Shown: positions 17,097 to 25,935 of the stretch, piece by piece
Position numbering within the stretch: the first letter of the stretch is position 1
How the letters are laid out: each line of letters begins with the position of its first letter
From: G963664585 sp963664585
GTDB lineage: Bacteria; Bacillota; Clostridia; Oscillospirales; Ruminococcaceae
NCBI GenBank assembly: GCA_963664585.2
Contig: CAXXEO010000026.1
Location: forward strand, 1 to 64,000
Reading direction: 5' to 3'
Length of the DNA stretch: 64,000 nucleotides
The notes under the pieces: generated by a model
What the model saw: only the letters and a program-made list of their open reading frames with translations
What the model was told of the DNA's origin: nothing
Databases searched by the model: none
Translations under genes and position numbers: made by a program

Positions 17097-17515
17097 AAGC
17101 CCTCTTGCTCCCGGCTTTTCTCAGACTTTTCGAGCTTATCGCCCACTGGCGGCATCTTTTTCAGAAGGGATGTAAATATGTTGTCAAAATCATGTTTTGC
17201 ATCCGGTTCGCAGGGTGGTGTAAAGCCTTCGGGTTCAAAACAGTCTATCTTTTCAATGTGCTGTCCGCCCACCCCCAGCAAATAGACTTTGCCTCCCACT
17301 TCGATCAGGACAAGGGATTTATCCTGGGCAAGCATGGTGCGTTCCAGAACCTTGACATAGCGACCGCCCCACGCGTTTTTATATTTTCTCGAAAACCAAT
17401 TTACTGCCCAGTAAGCCGCTAAAATAACGGCTATGACCCCGATCAGCGGTACAAACATCGAATAGAGTTCATCCTGCAATGTTACACACTCCGTTTTGCT
17501 TATACTGTATTCCAA
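17093..17515 (-). CDS. fliO: FliO-like flagellar biosynthesis protein
   Basis: The 140-residue product has one membrane span near residues 18-38 (MFVPLIGVIAVILAAYWAVN) followed by KYKNAWGGRYVKVLERTMLA and SLVLIEVGGKVYLLGVGGQH, the conserved FliO cytoplasmic core. FliO helps assemble FliP. It precedes and overlaps fliP. The start codon is not certain. A degenerate GC-rich hairpin resembling the core of the 106-bp repeats lies just upstream (17536-17562). Confidence 0.83.
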   Translation of the reverse strand: MEYSISKTECVTLQDELYSMFVPLIGVIAVILAAYWAVNWFSRKYKNAWGGRYVKVLERTMLAQDKSLVLIEVGGKVYLLGVGGQHIEKIDCFEPEGFTPPCEPDAKHDFDNIFTSLLKKMPPVGDKLEKSEKSREQEGL

Positions 17516-17535
17516 AATCCACGTTTAAATCGTAT

Positions 17536-17562
17536 ATCTTCTGTCGCCTTCGGCGGGAGAAT
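17536..17562. repeat. Degenerate core hairpin related to the 106-bp repeats
   Basis: CTTCTGTCGCCTTCGGCGGGAGAA keeps the GCC-TTC-GGC apex and partial arms of the repeat core but lacks the outer arms. It lies between cheY and fliO. Confidence 0.45.
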
Positions 17563-17606
17563 GTTTCCGCAAATCGTCCATTTTCAATAAGAATCAGTAT
17601 TATAAG

Positions 17607-17969
17607 CTATTTAAGCACCTTTTTTAATGTTTCAATCAATTTATCGGCTTGAAAGGGTTTCACAATAAAATCAGAAGCTCCGTTTTTGATGGACTCGATC
17701 ACAATAGACTCCTGTCCCATCGCGGAACACATGATGACTTTTACACGACTGTCCATTTTTTTAATCTGTTTTAACGCTTCAAGGCCATCCATACCCGGCA
17801 TGGTCACATCGAGCAATACGAGATCCGGCTTGGTGCTGGCATATTTTGTTACTGCCTCGCTGCCGTTCTCAGCTTCATCAACAACGGTGAAGGAGTTTTT
17901 TGTCAAGACTTCTCTCAGCATCATACGCATAAATGCTGAATCGTCTGCAATCAAAATCCTTTTTTCCAT
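17607..17969 (-). CDS. cheY: Chemotaxis response regulator CheY
   Basis: The 120-residue single receiver domain has DD in RILIADDSAFMRMML, the phospho-acceptor Asp in PDLVLLDVTMPGMDG, Ser in VIMCSAMGQ, and Lys in FIVKPFQ. It lies 13 nt after fliY inside the switch/export gene block, the usual clostridial place for cheY. It binds the FliM/FliY switch to alter rotation. It is intact, unlike the paralogue at 377-740. Confidence 0.92.
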   Translation of the reverse strand: MEKRILIADDSAFMRMMLREVLTKNSFTVVDEAENGSEAVTKYASTKPDLVLLDVTMPGMDGLEALKQIKKMDSRVKVIMCSAMGQESIVIESIKNGASDFIVKPFQADKLIETLKKVLK

Positions 17970-17982
17970 ACTTACCTCTGTT

Positions 17983-19053
17983 CTATTTGAGTTTGCTAAT
18001 TATATCTTTATTATGGATGATCTCGGTGATTCTGACGCCAAAGTTATCGTCAATGACCACCACATCACCCCGGGCCATTAATTGGCCGTTCACAATAATG
18101 TCCACCGGATCTCCTGACTGCTTGTCCAACTCAAGAAGGCTGCCCTGCCGGATTTCAAGTATTTCTCTGACCTGTTTTTTTGTGCGGCCGATCTCAACTG
18201 TTATTTCAAGAGGAACGCCCATCAGCATGCTAAGATTCGTCTGGTTTTCCTCATCACCAAATAACGGCAGATCATCATCAAAATTTTTCAGCTTCAGAGG
18301 CTGCACACTCACCTGCACCGCTGGACTTTTAGGTGGGGCAGAAGCTACCGCCGGCTTTTGCGTCGATGGAACCTTTTCGCTTTGCCGTTGCTCCGGTTCG
18401 GCGGATGCCTTCGGCTTTGTCGGCACAGGAGAGGCTTTTTGCGGTTCCGGCTCTCCAAAGGACAGAGCATTTGCCACCAGCTCTTTGGTAAATTCTACTG
18501 GAAAAATAGAAACAAACTCACTGTCAATCAGACCCTCAACCTTGAAAACAAATTTAACCGTAACAATTGAGTTTTCCTGCCCGGGGCGGCTCATCCTGCT
18601 TTGAACGTCCTGTGGGTCAAATTGCTTGGGGGTAGATATGTTAATGCTTTTGCCAAAAAAGCTGGCGAGAGCAGTAGCGGATGCACCCATCATCTGGTTC
18701 ATAATTTCGCTGATGGCACTGATATGCATTTCATCCAGTTCTTCATCATTGTCGCCACCGGATTCCTCGCCGATCAGCAGATCGACAATAGCTCTGATGT
18801 CTGTTCTTTTCATGACCAGAAAATTAGAGCCACTGAGTCCCTCGATATACTCAATCTCGATTCCAAGAGCTGGCTCGAGACATTTGCAGTCAAATTCCTC
18901 TATCGGAATAACCGATACCTTGGGTGTGGTAATGTTAACCTGCCTGTCCAGAAGCGTTGAGATCGCCGTCGCAGCCGAACCCATACTGATGTTGAGAATT
19001 TCTCCAATTGTGTCAATTTCTATGCCGCTTAGTTGATCGTTCATATTTTCCAT
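17983..19053 (-). CDS. fliY: Flagellar motor switch phosphatase FliY (CheC domain plus FliN domain)
   Basis: From ATG 19053 (after GGGAGATGG) the product is 356 residues. A CheC-like domain comes first (GEILNISMGSAATAISTLLD and EISEIMNQMMGASATAL-like repeats). A Pro/Ala/Lys-rich linker follows at about residues 200-250 (PVPTKPKASAEPEQRQSEK), then a C-terminal FliN/SpoA domain (LLMGVPLEITVEIGRTKKQV-type, then LARGDVVVIDDNFGVRITEI-like). FliY is both part of the C ring and a CheY-P phosphatase in Gram-positives. The frame is intact. Confidence 0.92.
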   Translation of the reverse strand: MENMNDQLSGIEIDTIGEILNISMGSAATAISTLLDRQVNITTPKVSVIPIEEFDCKCLEPALGIEIEYIEGLSGSNFLVMKRTDIRAIVDLLIGEESGGDNDEELDEMHISAISEIMNQMMGASATALASFFGKSINISTPKQFDPQDVQSRMSRPGQENSIVTVKFVFKVEGLIDSEFVSIFPVEFTKELVANALSFGEPEPQKASPVPTKPKASAEPEQRQSEKVPSTQKPAVASAPPKSPAVQVSVQPLKLKNFDDDLPLFGDEENQTNLSMLMGVPLEITVEIGRTKKQVREILEIRQGSLLELDKQSGDPVDIIVNGQLMARGDVVVIDDNFGVRITEIIHNKDIISKLK

Positions 19054-19082
19054 AGCACCATCTCCCACCCAATTTGCTTTTA

Positions 19083-20060
19083 CTATAAAACCTCATTGAT
19101 TTTAACTGCTTTTTTGTTTTTCCTAACACCTGGTATTCCATGAAACCAGATCTTGTCTTCAATAAGCACTTTTATATTGCTGTCAACCCGCTGATCCAGT
19201 TTGATGACGTCCCCAACCTGAAGATTGAGCACCTCGCCCATTGTCAAAATGGTCTCTCCGAAAATACTCCGCACTTCGATTGCTGATCCTCTGATTTTTG
19301 AAAGCATGGTTTCTTTGATAAGTGACTCCATTGTGCTGTCAATTTTGCGTTTGAGCGTCACCTGGTTTTGGTTGAGCTGGTCGATAATCGTTTCCAAGTT
19401 GATGCATGGTATGCAAAAGGTGATGGTTCCTTTTACTGATTTGATGCTCACATCCATAATAATGATGGCTACAACTTCATCCATTGCTATGGTTCGGATC
19501 AGTCTCGCATTTGTTTCAATATTCTTGATTACAGCATCAATGTTTAAATAGTGTGACCATACTGTTCCCATGAACGATGCCATCTGGTTAAAAATACGTT
19601 CCATCAGGATGATTTCAATTTCAGTGAATTCACGGCTTAGTGCGGCAGCGTCTCCACTTCCCCCCAACAGCCTTTCAATCAGAGAAAATGTGATGGAGTT
19701 GGATATGTCGACCAACACCGGTCCCTCAATGGGCTTTGCATCCATAATGCCAATTAAAATCGAATCAGGAAGGGCATTGTTGTATTCAAAATAAGGCTGC
19801 TCTTCGACGGATGCTACGCTGATTTCGCAGTAAGTCCTCAAAATACCCGAAAAATATGAGGCGAGATGCCGGGCGAAATTCTCATACACTCCAAACAGAG
19901 TCTTGATCTGCTCTTTGGTCAGCTTTTTGGGGCTTCGGAAATCATATTCCTTGACCTTTTTGCTGTTACCCGCAACCACCATCTTGTCATTATCTATTTC
20001 TCCGCTCGACATCTCACTTAACAGTTCGTCTATCTGGCTTTGAGACAAAATTTCAGGCAT
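19083..20060 (-). CDS. fliM: Flagellar motor switch protein FliM
   Basis: From ATG 20060 (after GGGGGAG) the product is 325 residues. The N terminus MPEILSQSQIDELLSEMSSG is the CheY-P binding segment, followed by KKLTKEQIKTLFGVYENFAR and the middle domain. A C-terminal SpoA-type segment contains VLNLQVGDVIKLDQRVDSNI. FliM couples CheY-P binding to rotor direction. The longer open frame up to 20168 overlaps flbD and the intercistronic hairpins and lacks a good ribosome site, so I reject that start. Confidence 0.94.
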   Translation of the reverse strand: MPEILSQSQIDELLSEMSSGEIDNDKMVVAGNSKKVKEYDFRSPKKLTKEQIKTLFGVYENFARHLASYFSGILRTYCEISVASVEEQPYFEYNNALPDSILIGIMDAKPIEGPVLVDISNSITFSLIERLLGGSGDAAALSREFTEIEIILMERIFNQMASFMGTVWSHYLNIDAVIKNIETNARLIRTIAMDEVVAIIIMDVSIKSVKGTITFCIPCINLETIIDQLNQNQVTLKRKIDSTMESLIKETMLSKIRGSAIEVRSIFGETILTMGEVLNLQVGDVIKLDQRVDSNIKVLIEDKIWFHGIPGVRKNKKAVKINEVL

Positions 20061-20092
20061 TTTGCTGCTCCCCCTTTTTGGAAGTCTTTCCC

Positions 20093-20151
20093 CATTCATC
20101 TTTGTGGGGACAACATCCCCACAAAGTGAATAGAAAAGGCCTTCCGGCCTT
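20093..20151 (-). promoter_or_regulatory. Two intercistronic hairpins between flbD and fliM
   Basis: On the minus strand AAAAGGCC-GGAA-GGCCTTTT comes directly after the flbD stop. ATTCACTTTGTGGGGA, pairing across TGTTG with TCCCCACAAAGATGAAT, follows. They may be attenuating or processing hairpins inside the operon. The first has a short T run and could act as a weak terminator. Confidence 0.5.
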
Positions 20152-20152
20152 T

Positions 20153-20353
20153 TTATAAGGCACTGCAAATATTAATATTGATCTTTCGGTAATAGATTTC
20201 GACTCTTTCGATAATTTCCTCGACCGATTCCATCACATAGTACTTCTTTCCATTGGTAATGGTGATCAGAGTATCGGGCAACACTTCAATAATTTCGATC
20301 AGATTGGGATTGAGATAGAACTTTTGCTGATTAATCTTTGTCAGCTCAATCAT
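20153..20353 (-). CDS. flbD: FlbD-family flagellar protein
   Basis: The 66-residue product IELTKINQQKFYLNPNLIEI, then EVLPDTLITITNGKKYYVME, is the small FlbD/SwrD family typically found after flgE. SwrD has been linked to motor torque in Bacillus. The gene starts at ATG 20353 after AGGAG, 58 nt after flgE, and is followed by intercistronic hairpins before fliM. Confidence 0.88.
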   Translation of the reverse strand: MIELTKINQQKFYLNPNLIEIIEVLPDTLITITNGKKYYVMESVEEIIERVEIYYRKININICSAL

Positions 20354-20410
20354 CCATGCTCCTTTCTTATAGGAAAAGTCTTGCTCGATTTCCCATAAGG
20401 CATATTTGAA

Positions 20411-21238
20411 TTATCGCTTCAGGTTGACTAGTTCCTCCAGAATTGAATCCGAGGTCGTGATAACCCTTGAGTTAGCCTGAAATCCTCTTTGAGCGATGAT
20501 CATGTTGGTGAATTCACTGGCAAGGTCAACATTTGACATCTCAAGGCCGCCTGAGACAAGTGCTCCCACCATATCATCTCCCGGCGCGTACAACGCAGGC
20601 GTGCCAGAGTTGGCTGACTCTGTGACATAGCAGTTGCCCTGCTGGGTCAGGCCGCCGGGGTTGGCAAATGTGGCCAGAGCAATTTGTCCAAGGCTTTCTT
20701 CTTCGCCCGATGTACTGTTTACGCCAGTTATGGTACCATCTGAGCCGATGGACAGACCGGTATAATTTGCGAAATCGGCTATGGTGATGGGTGCTGCATC
20801 CGATCCTGCGGTATAACTGGGCATCCCACCGCATATAAAGCTTCCATTGGCATCGACCAGGTTACCTGCAGCATCAAAATCCAAACTGCCTACCCTTGTG
20901 TATTTGGTATTTCCATCGCCATCCTGCACCACAAAATATCCTTCACCCGATATGTACATATCGAGAGTTTCATAGGTCTGCTGATAGCCGCCTCTGCCGG
21001 TGGACACATTAATTGCCGACACAGTCGCACCGGCTCCAACCTGTGTGGGGTTTGTGCCGCCCAAATCGTCGGTGGGCTTACTTGCCGCTGCGAGTGTCTG
21101 GTAATATATGTCTGTGAACTGAGTGCTGCTGGACTTATACCCCGTGGTATTGACATTGGCAATGTTGTTTCCGATGACGTCCATCATGGTTTGATGGCTT
21201 TTCAAGCCCGAAACCGCTGAAAACAATGATTTTAACAT
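20411..21238 (-). CDS. flgE: Flagellar hook protein FlgE
   Basis: From ATG 21238 the product is 275 residues. It opens MLKSLFSAVSGLKSHQTMMD and VIGNNIANVNTTGYKSSSTQ, continues ETLDMYISGEGYFVVQDGDG, and ends GLEMSNVDLASEFTNMIIAQ and RGFQANSRVITTSDSILEEL. This is a short FlgE/FlgG-type hook protein. Its position after flgD and before flbD supports FlgE. It is preceded by an unusually long (about 257-nt) structured leader. The frame is intact. Confidence 0.88.
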   Translation of the reverse strand: MLKSLFSAVSGLKSHQTMMDVIGNNIANVNTTGYKSSSTQFTDIYYQTLAAASKPTDDLGGTNPTQVGAGATVSAINVSTGRGGYQQTYETLDMYISGEGYFVVQDGDGNTKYTRVGSLDFDAAGNLVDANGSFICGGMPSYTAGSDAAPITIADFANYTGLSIGSDGTITGVNSTSGEEESLGQIALATFANPGGLTQQGNCYVTESANSGTPALYAPGDDMVGALVSGGLEMSNVDLASEFTNMIIAQRGFQANSRVITTSDSILEELVNLKR

Positions 21239-21495
21239 GTTGTTTTTCTTCCTTTCGCTGCTGTGATGGTGAATAAAGAAGTAAGGGGATTTCCCCAAAT
21301 TTTAACGGTGTTCCACCGATTGATGGGGTGATAGGTACGGCACCGGGAAGCTTTTCGTTCAGTCAAAGCTCCATAGCCCCCTTTGTAGCAATTTTCTAAA
21401 TAAGCAGAATTTCTTTCCTTCTGTCTGATCCGCGTCTAATCTGACAGACCGGTGATTCATTTTCCTTTTTATTTGCTCCCTTGCTATAGGTCCGG
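21239..21495 (-). promoter_or_regulatory. Structured leader between the flagellar-operon gene and flgE, unassigned
   Basis: No coding frame is supported here. On the minus strand there are several hairpins: TCTGTCAGAT with ATCAGACAGA (one mismatch, 9-nt loop), AGCTTT with AAAGCT, CGGTG-GAA-CACCG, and GGGGAAATCCCC close to the flgE ribosome site. I looked for the cyclic-di-GMP-I signature and did not find it. Confidence 0.45.
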
Positions 21496-21900
21496 CTAGA
21501 CGATTACGGCGCCGTCAATATTGGTAAATACATTACCACAGAGGTCCTGATCTTTCATGGCGGTCACTACGACCTTGCTGGGGACATTCACGATGAAAGC
21601 CATCTCTTTCATCAGGACCAGGGTGTCCACAACTCCCTTTTCTCCCGCTTTCTGCACCGCATCGCCGAGCTTCTGAAGATCAGCTTCGGAAAGCGACATC
21701 TCTCGCTGGGCCATTCGCAGCTGTGCATGCTTGGAAAAGGTAATACTCTGATTTTCGCCGAGCTGCCTGTCCAGGATCTTCGCAAAGTCTTCCGTCGCGA
21801 TTTTGTTCCCTGTGTTCACGCCAATAGAAGACGGTACGCCGTTCGTCTGAGCCACAGAAATCCTGGCACTGTTTTGAACAAGAAGGTTATCAATTCTCAT
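21496..21900 (-). CDS. Flagellar operon protein (TIGR02530/flg_new-like)
   Basis: From ATG 21900 (after TTGGAGCGG) the product is about 134 residues. The segment ITFSKHAQLRMAQREMSLSE, then LQKLGDAVQKAGEKGVVDTL and AFIVNVPSKVVVTAMKDQDL, matches the conserved small protein encoded between flgD and flgE in Firmicutes. Its function is not well defined. The ending GNVFTNIDGAVIV is also typical. The frame is intact. Confidence 0.82.
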   Translation of the reverse strand: MRIDNLLVQNSARISVAQTNGVPSSIGVNTGNKIATEDFAKILDRQLGENQSITFSKHAQLRMAQREMSLSEADLQKLGDAVQKAGEKGVVDTLVLMKEMAFIVNVPSKVVVTAMKDQDLCGNVFTNIDGAVIV

Positions 21901-21939
21901 AGGCCGCTCCAATTTTTTTAGGTCTCGGTGACCAATCAG

Positions 21940-22365
21940 CTAACTGTTTGAGATTTGGGTTATGTCACCGATTCCAAAGCTTTTTCCATCGATGCTCAAA
22001 TAGACTTCCCCATTCTTAATTGAGACCTCACTTACTGAACCCTCTGCACTTGTTTGTTTACCGGTCGTTGAGTCTGTGGCCGTAGCAGTCACCGTTTTGC
22101 CGATCAGGGAGACAGCAAATGTATTCTGCGCGGTACTGTTCAGCTCGCTAACTTGCGTTAAGGTGGCAAATTGAGCCATCTGGCCGATAAACTCTGTATT
22201 GTCAGCAGGATCCATTACGTTCTGGTTCTGAAGCTGTGCTGCCAAGAGTGTAAAAAAATCATCAATGGTAAGATCAGAGCCGGTGGATCTGGTGTTGCTG
22301 CTTTTATTTGCACTTGCACTTGTCGTGTTATTGGTTGAATAAGTGCCATAGGTGATGGGATCCAT
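21940..22365 (-). CDS. flgD: Flagellar hook cap/assembly scaffold FlgD
   Basis: The 141-residue product has the FlgD core LTIDDFFTLLAAQLQNQNVM, then DPADNTEFIGQMAQFATLTQ, followed by SLIGKTVTATATDSTTGKQT. It ends shortly after, consistent with the short FlgD versions of Gram-positives. FlgD caps the growing hook and is later replaced by FlgK. It lies 19 nt after fliK. The frame is intact. Confidence 0.93.
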   Translation of the reverse strand: MDPITYGTYSTNNTTSASANKSSNTRSTGSDLTIDDFFTLLAAQLQNQNVMDPADNTEFIGQMAQFATLTQVSELNSTAQNTFAVSLIGKTVTATATDSTTGKQTSAEGSVSEVSIKNGEVYLSIDGKSFGIGDITQISNS

Positions 22366-22384
22366 TTAATTCATCCTTTCCTTT

Positions 22385-24061
22385 TCATATCCTGTAGTTG
22401 AGCCTGCTCATCAAAGTCTGAACCGGAATGGAAAGGTCGCTCTCGCTCTGCTCAGACTGCTCAGAGGACGCCGTATGCTGATAAAGGTTTTGATAACGCT
22501 GTCCGTTCTGCCCACTGTTCGAATAAGCAAGTCCATTTTGTGCTGCCGAAAAACTCTCCTGCACACTTTGGATATTCACACTTGTGATTTGGTAATGACT
22601 CGCGCCCAGTTCGGCACGCAGGTTTTCCATTTGGCCAGAGAGCAACTTCTGTGTAGCGGGCAGGCTGGTCTGGATCTCAAGGGATATTTTGCTGTCCTCG
22701 CACACCATGTTTATGGTAACCTGTCCCAGCCCCTCAGGCCTCAGCTTTAGTTTAAAGCTCATCTGGTTTTGCCCAATAGCGTCTTTTACACCCGTTGAAA
22801 TCTGGGAAGAGATGGATACCGAATCAGGATCGGCTGCTGTTTTAAAAGAGACTTCCTTTGTGCCTTCCGTTTGTCCGGTAATCTGAGACGTCTTAGCGGC
22901 TAAGGGGATCTGATTGTTTTCCAAGGTCCGTGCGGATTGGGTTGAAAGATCATCGGTTTTTGATTGCACGGCGGTTTTTGTGGTTTGGATTGCGGCTGCC
23001 GGCTTTTTCACTGTGATTTGTTCGAACGTGGACTTTTCTCCTTCGGTTTGTCCGACTGCTAAATTTCCTGCAACGGTTTGTCCGACCATGGAGTTTCCAT
23101 CTGTAGTTTGTTCGACCTCGGACTTTTTAGTTGCCATTACAATTTTCTGTTCCGAAGCCATCCGTGACAATACTGCGGGGTCCGACATGCTTTCCTTCTG
23201 ATTAACCTGTGTCCCCAGCGCAAGCTCTGTCACCGCAGCAGTTTGCTTTTGGATGGATTGGCTCCCTGCTTCAGACAATGCGCCCACGTTTTCGTCAGCC
23301 TTTATCGCTTTCACCGGCTGCGTATCTTCTTCGGTGTGTGAAACACTGCCATTGGCTTGCTCCACGAGGTTTTGTATTGCGGACTGTAGCGTTGCGGATT
23401 GCGTTTGCAGAGCAGACGAGAAACCACTCTCGGTTATTGGTCCGATGCTTTCTTGGGCTTCATTAGACAAGGCCATGGGATCAGAGGTCTGTACAACGGT
23501 GGATTCATTTACGGTCTTTGCAGGCAGTGTCTGTTCGAAGGGTACTGTTCCCGATTGTTGCAGGATGCCACCCGACAGGACGCTGTCCGTGCTTTCTGCG
23601 CTTGGTTGACTGATTCCTGCGACAGCATCGGCGGACGAGCCGGCTTTTTTCAGTTCGCCGCTTACCACTGCCGTTTCTGACAGCGTCTGTTCCTCACAGG
23701 TGTTCATCTGCATGGAGTTGATTGGGTTCATCATGGGTGCAAGCATGCTGGCATAAAGGCTCATCAAGAGACTGGTTTTCTCTGACTCTTCAGATTCCTG
23801 TTCCTGGGTTTGAGTCTGCACTTCGGAAGTCTGGGCCTCTAAAGTCTGCGCTTTTGTTGTTTCTCCCTCTGCCTGCGCCGTCTGCCCGTTAATAATACCG
23901 ATCAACTCAGAAGGACTCAACTGTAATAACTTGGCGACTCCTGAGAGAAGCGACTCGAATGATTCTTCGCCTTCAATGGCCGTCTCTGTTTTATTTGCTG
24001 CCGTCTTGGGTGCCATTTTTGCCAGAGTCTGCAGGCTTGCTGCGATTGTTGATGTTGTCAT
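22385..24061 (-). CDS. fliK: Flagellar hook-length control protein FliK
   Basis: From ATG 24061 (after AAAGGAGGTGAG) the product is 558 residues. A long low-complexity Gln/Thr/Ser/Ala-rich region (about residues 80-400) includes short repeats such as QTTDGNSMVGQTVAGNLAVG. The C-terminal Flg_hook domain has MSFKLKLRPEGLGQVTINMV and LRAELGASHYQITSVNIQSV. FliK measures hook length and triggers the FlhB substrate switch. It is intact even though its partner flhB is disrupted. Confidence 0.9.
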   Translation of the reverse strand: MTTSTIAASLQTLAKMAPKTAANKTETAIEGEESFESLLSGVAKLLQLSPSELIGIINGQTAQAEGETTKAQTLEAQTSEVQTQTQEQESEESEKTSLLMSLYASMLAPMMNPINSMQMNTCEEQTLSETAVVSGELKKAGSSADAVAGISQPSAESTDSVLSGGILQQSGTVPFEQTLPAKTVNESTVVQTSDPMALSNEAQESIGPITESGFSSALQTQSATLQSAIQNLVEQANGSVSHTEEDTQPVKAIKADENVGALSEAGSQSIQKQTAAVTELALGTQVNQKESMSDPAVLSRMASEQKIVMATKKSEVEQTTDGNSMVGQTVAGNLAVGQTEGEKSTFEQITVKKPAAAIQTTKTAVQSKTDDLSTQSARTLENNQIPLAAKTSQITGQTEGTKEVSFKTAADPDSVSISSQISTGVKDAIGQNQMSFKLKLRPEGLGQVTINMVCEDSKISLEIQTSLPATQKLLSGQMENLRAELGASHYQITSVNIQSVQESFSAAQNGLAYSNSGQNGQRYQNLYQHTASSEQSEQSESDLSIPVQTLMSRLNYRI

Positions 24062-24127
24062 CGTCTCACCTCCTTTCTTGTGATTTTCTATATTAATCAT
24101 GTGGTCCTTTGATTAATAGCTGCCAGC

Positions 24128-24567
24128 TTAGGTTGATGCCGCGGTGTATGATACAAATTCATTGATAAACAGCTCGTTTTCCTTTGTTTCCTGTGCGGCA
24201 TAGGCCGCAACACACTTTTCTCGCAGCTTTTGCAGAGAGGTTTTTTCCTTGGTAGCTGCCAACAGCCTTTCAATCTGCAGATTGATTTGCGCGGCCGCCT
24301 GTTTATTTTCTTATCAAGAACTTTCATTTGCATTTGTAAATCACTGATATACGCATATGTGGCTGCCACATCTCCGGCCAGCACACCCTCTTTGCACCTT
24401 TCGAGATACTCTTTTTTGCAGCGTTCATAATTAGCCACGAGTTCCTCTTTTTTGGCGCGCAGTTTTTCGTAATCCATCTGCATCTGCCGCAGTGTGTCCT
24501 GTTCGAGCTTTTGTATATGAGATTTATACTGAAGCACCTTTTGCAAAGAAAATTCAAACTTCTTCAT
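24128..24567 (-). pseudogene. fliJ: Flagellar export protein FliJ, frameshifted mid-gene
   Basis: The first frame gives KKFEFSLQKVLQYKSHIQKL, EQDTLRQMQMDYEKLRAKKE and MQMKVLDKKIN, the coiled-coil N-terminal half of FliJ. Near 24299-24312 the frame is lost. The other frame continues KQAAAQINLQIERLLAATKE and ends YTAAST at 24128. The total is 3n+2, so one base is missing or two are extra. As read, the protein continues out of frame to 24097. FliJ is the export ATPase stalk protein. The gene overlaps fliI by 4 nt. Confidence 0.85.
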
Positions 24568-25889
24568 TTGCTGTCCCCTGTGCGCCGTACCGCTATTTCG
24601 CGCAACATTTCCATCGTTTTTTCATAGCTGTCGGTTTCAAGTACGCCTTGTTTAAGAAACGCGTTAATTTTCTCTATGCTTTTGATGGCGTTATCTAATT
24701 CGGGGTTGGAACCGCTTTTATAGGCGCCAATGCTGATCAGGTCAAAGTTTTCATAGTAAACCGAAAGCACGTTTCTGATATAGCCTGCCATTTTCTGTTG
24801 CTCGTCACTGACGATTTCGCTCATGATTCTGCTGATGCTGGCCAATATGTCTATGGCAGGATAGTGATTGCGCATGGCCACTGCTCTGGAAAGGACAATA
24901 TGTCCATCTATGATACCCCGCACCGTGTCCGAGATAGGTTCATTGACGTCATCCCCCTCGACCAGCACCGTATAAATACCCGTTATGGAACCGTTTTCGA
25001 AATTTCCTGAACGCTCTAGCAACTTTGGCATCATGGAATAGATGGAAGGTGTATAGCCTCTAGCAACGGGTGGCTCTCCTATGGCAAGCCCGATCTCCCG
25101 CTGGGCCATTGCAAAACGAGTAAGCGAATCCATCAGTAAGAGGACGTTTTTCCCTCTGTCCTTAAAATACTCGGCGATGGTCGTAGCCACCAAGGCGCAT
25201 TTAAGGCGCATCATTGCGGGCTGGTCAGAGGTTGCCACCACCAGTACCGATTTGCGCATGCCCTCTTCCTTTAAGTCCTTTTCAATAAAGTCCCTAACTT
25301 CGCGTCCTCTCTCGCCAACAAGCGCGATAACGTTCACATCTGCCTCAATGTTTCTGGCAATCATTCCAAGCAAAGTACTCTTGCCTACGCCACTGCCTGA
25401 AAAGATGCCCATTCTCTGACCCTGGCCGCAGGTGAGCAGAGAATCGATGGCTCTGACGCCCATATGGATTCGCTTGTCAATGCGGGGACGGGACATTGGG
25501 TTGGAGGGCGTATTCTGTACCGGATAACTCTGCATACCGGTGAGGGGTTCGCCGCTATCGATGGGGTTGCCAAATCCATCAATAATCCGACCAATCAGAC
25601 CATCTCCCACGGGTATCCGCAGTACATCTCCTGTGGATTCTACCGGGCTGCCCGGGCCAATGCCATTTAGGTCTTCGAACGGCATGAGCAGCACTTTATC
25701 GCCCTTAAAGCCCACCACCTCAGCGTTAATCGTCCGGTTCCCTTTGGATGTATAAATCCGACAAACTTCACCAATATCAGCTCGCGGCCCCACGGATTCA
25801 ATAACCATACCGATAATTTTATCAATTTTGCCCTTATACGCTACCGTCTTGGTCTCATTGACCAATCGATGATATTTGTCAAAAGTCAA
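24564..25889 (-). CDS. fliI: Flagellum-specific ATPase FliI
   Basis: The 441-residue product has Walker A GSGVGKST at about residues 165-172, then LVGERGREVRDFIEKDLKEE, Walker B NVLLLMDSLTRFAMAQREIG and GEPPVARGYTPSIYSMMPKL. This is a typical F1-type beta-like ATPase of the flagellar type III system. The start is TTG 25889 after AAGGAGCGG. It lies between fliH and fliJ. The frame is intact. Confidence 0.96.
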   Translation of the reverse strand: MTFDKYHRLVNETKTVAYKGKIDKIIGMVIESVGPRADIGEVCRIYTSKGNRTINAEVVGFKGDKVLLMPFEDLNGIGPGSPVESTGDVLRIPVGDGLIGRIIDGFGNPIDSGEPLTGMQSYPVQNTPSNPMSRPRIDKRIHMGVRAIDSLLTCGQGQRMGIFSGSGVGKSTLLGMIARNIEADVNVIALVGERGREVRDFIEKDLKEEGMRKSVLVVATSDQPAMMRLKCALVATTIAEYFKDRGKNVLLLMDSLTRFAMAQREIGLAIGEPPVARGYTPSIYSMMPKLLERSGNFENGSITGIYTVLVEGDDVNEPISDTVRGIIDGHIVLSRAVAMRNHYPAIDILASISRIMSEIVSDEQQKMAGYIRNVLSVYYENFDLISIGAYKSGSNPELDNAIKSIEKINAFLKQGVLETDSYEKTMEMLREIAVRRTGDSK

Positions 25890-25935
25890 TGATAACCGCT
25901 CCTTTTTAATGATGGTGTTTTTTTGAAATTCTTTA

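Noticed and set aside
19083..20168. Upstream start for fliM at 20168
   Set aside because: The extension overlaps flbD and two hairpins. The conserved N terminus MPEILSQSQIDELL at 20060 has a proper ribosome site.
21239..21495. Second cyclic-di-GMP-I riboswitch before flgE
   Set aside because: The GACGCAAAGC joining segment and the paired P2/P3 pattern are absent, so only an unassigned structured leader is reported.
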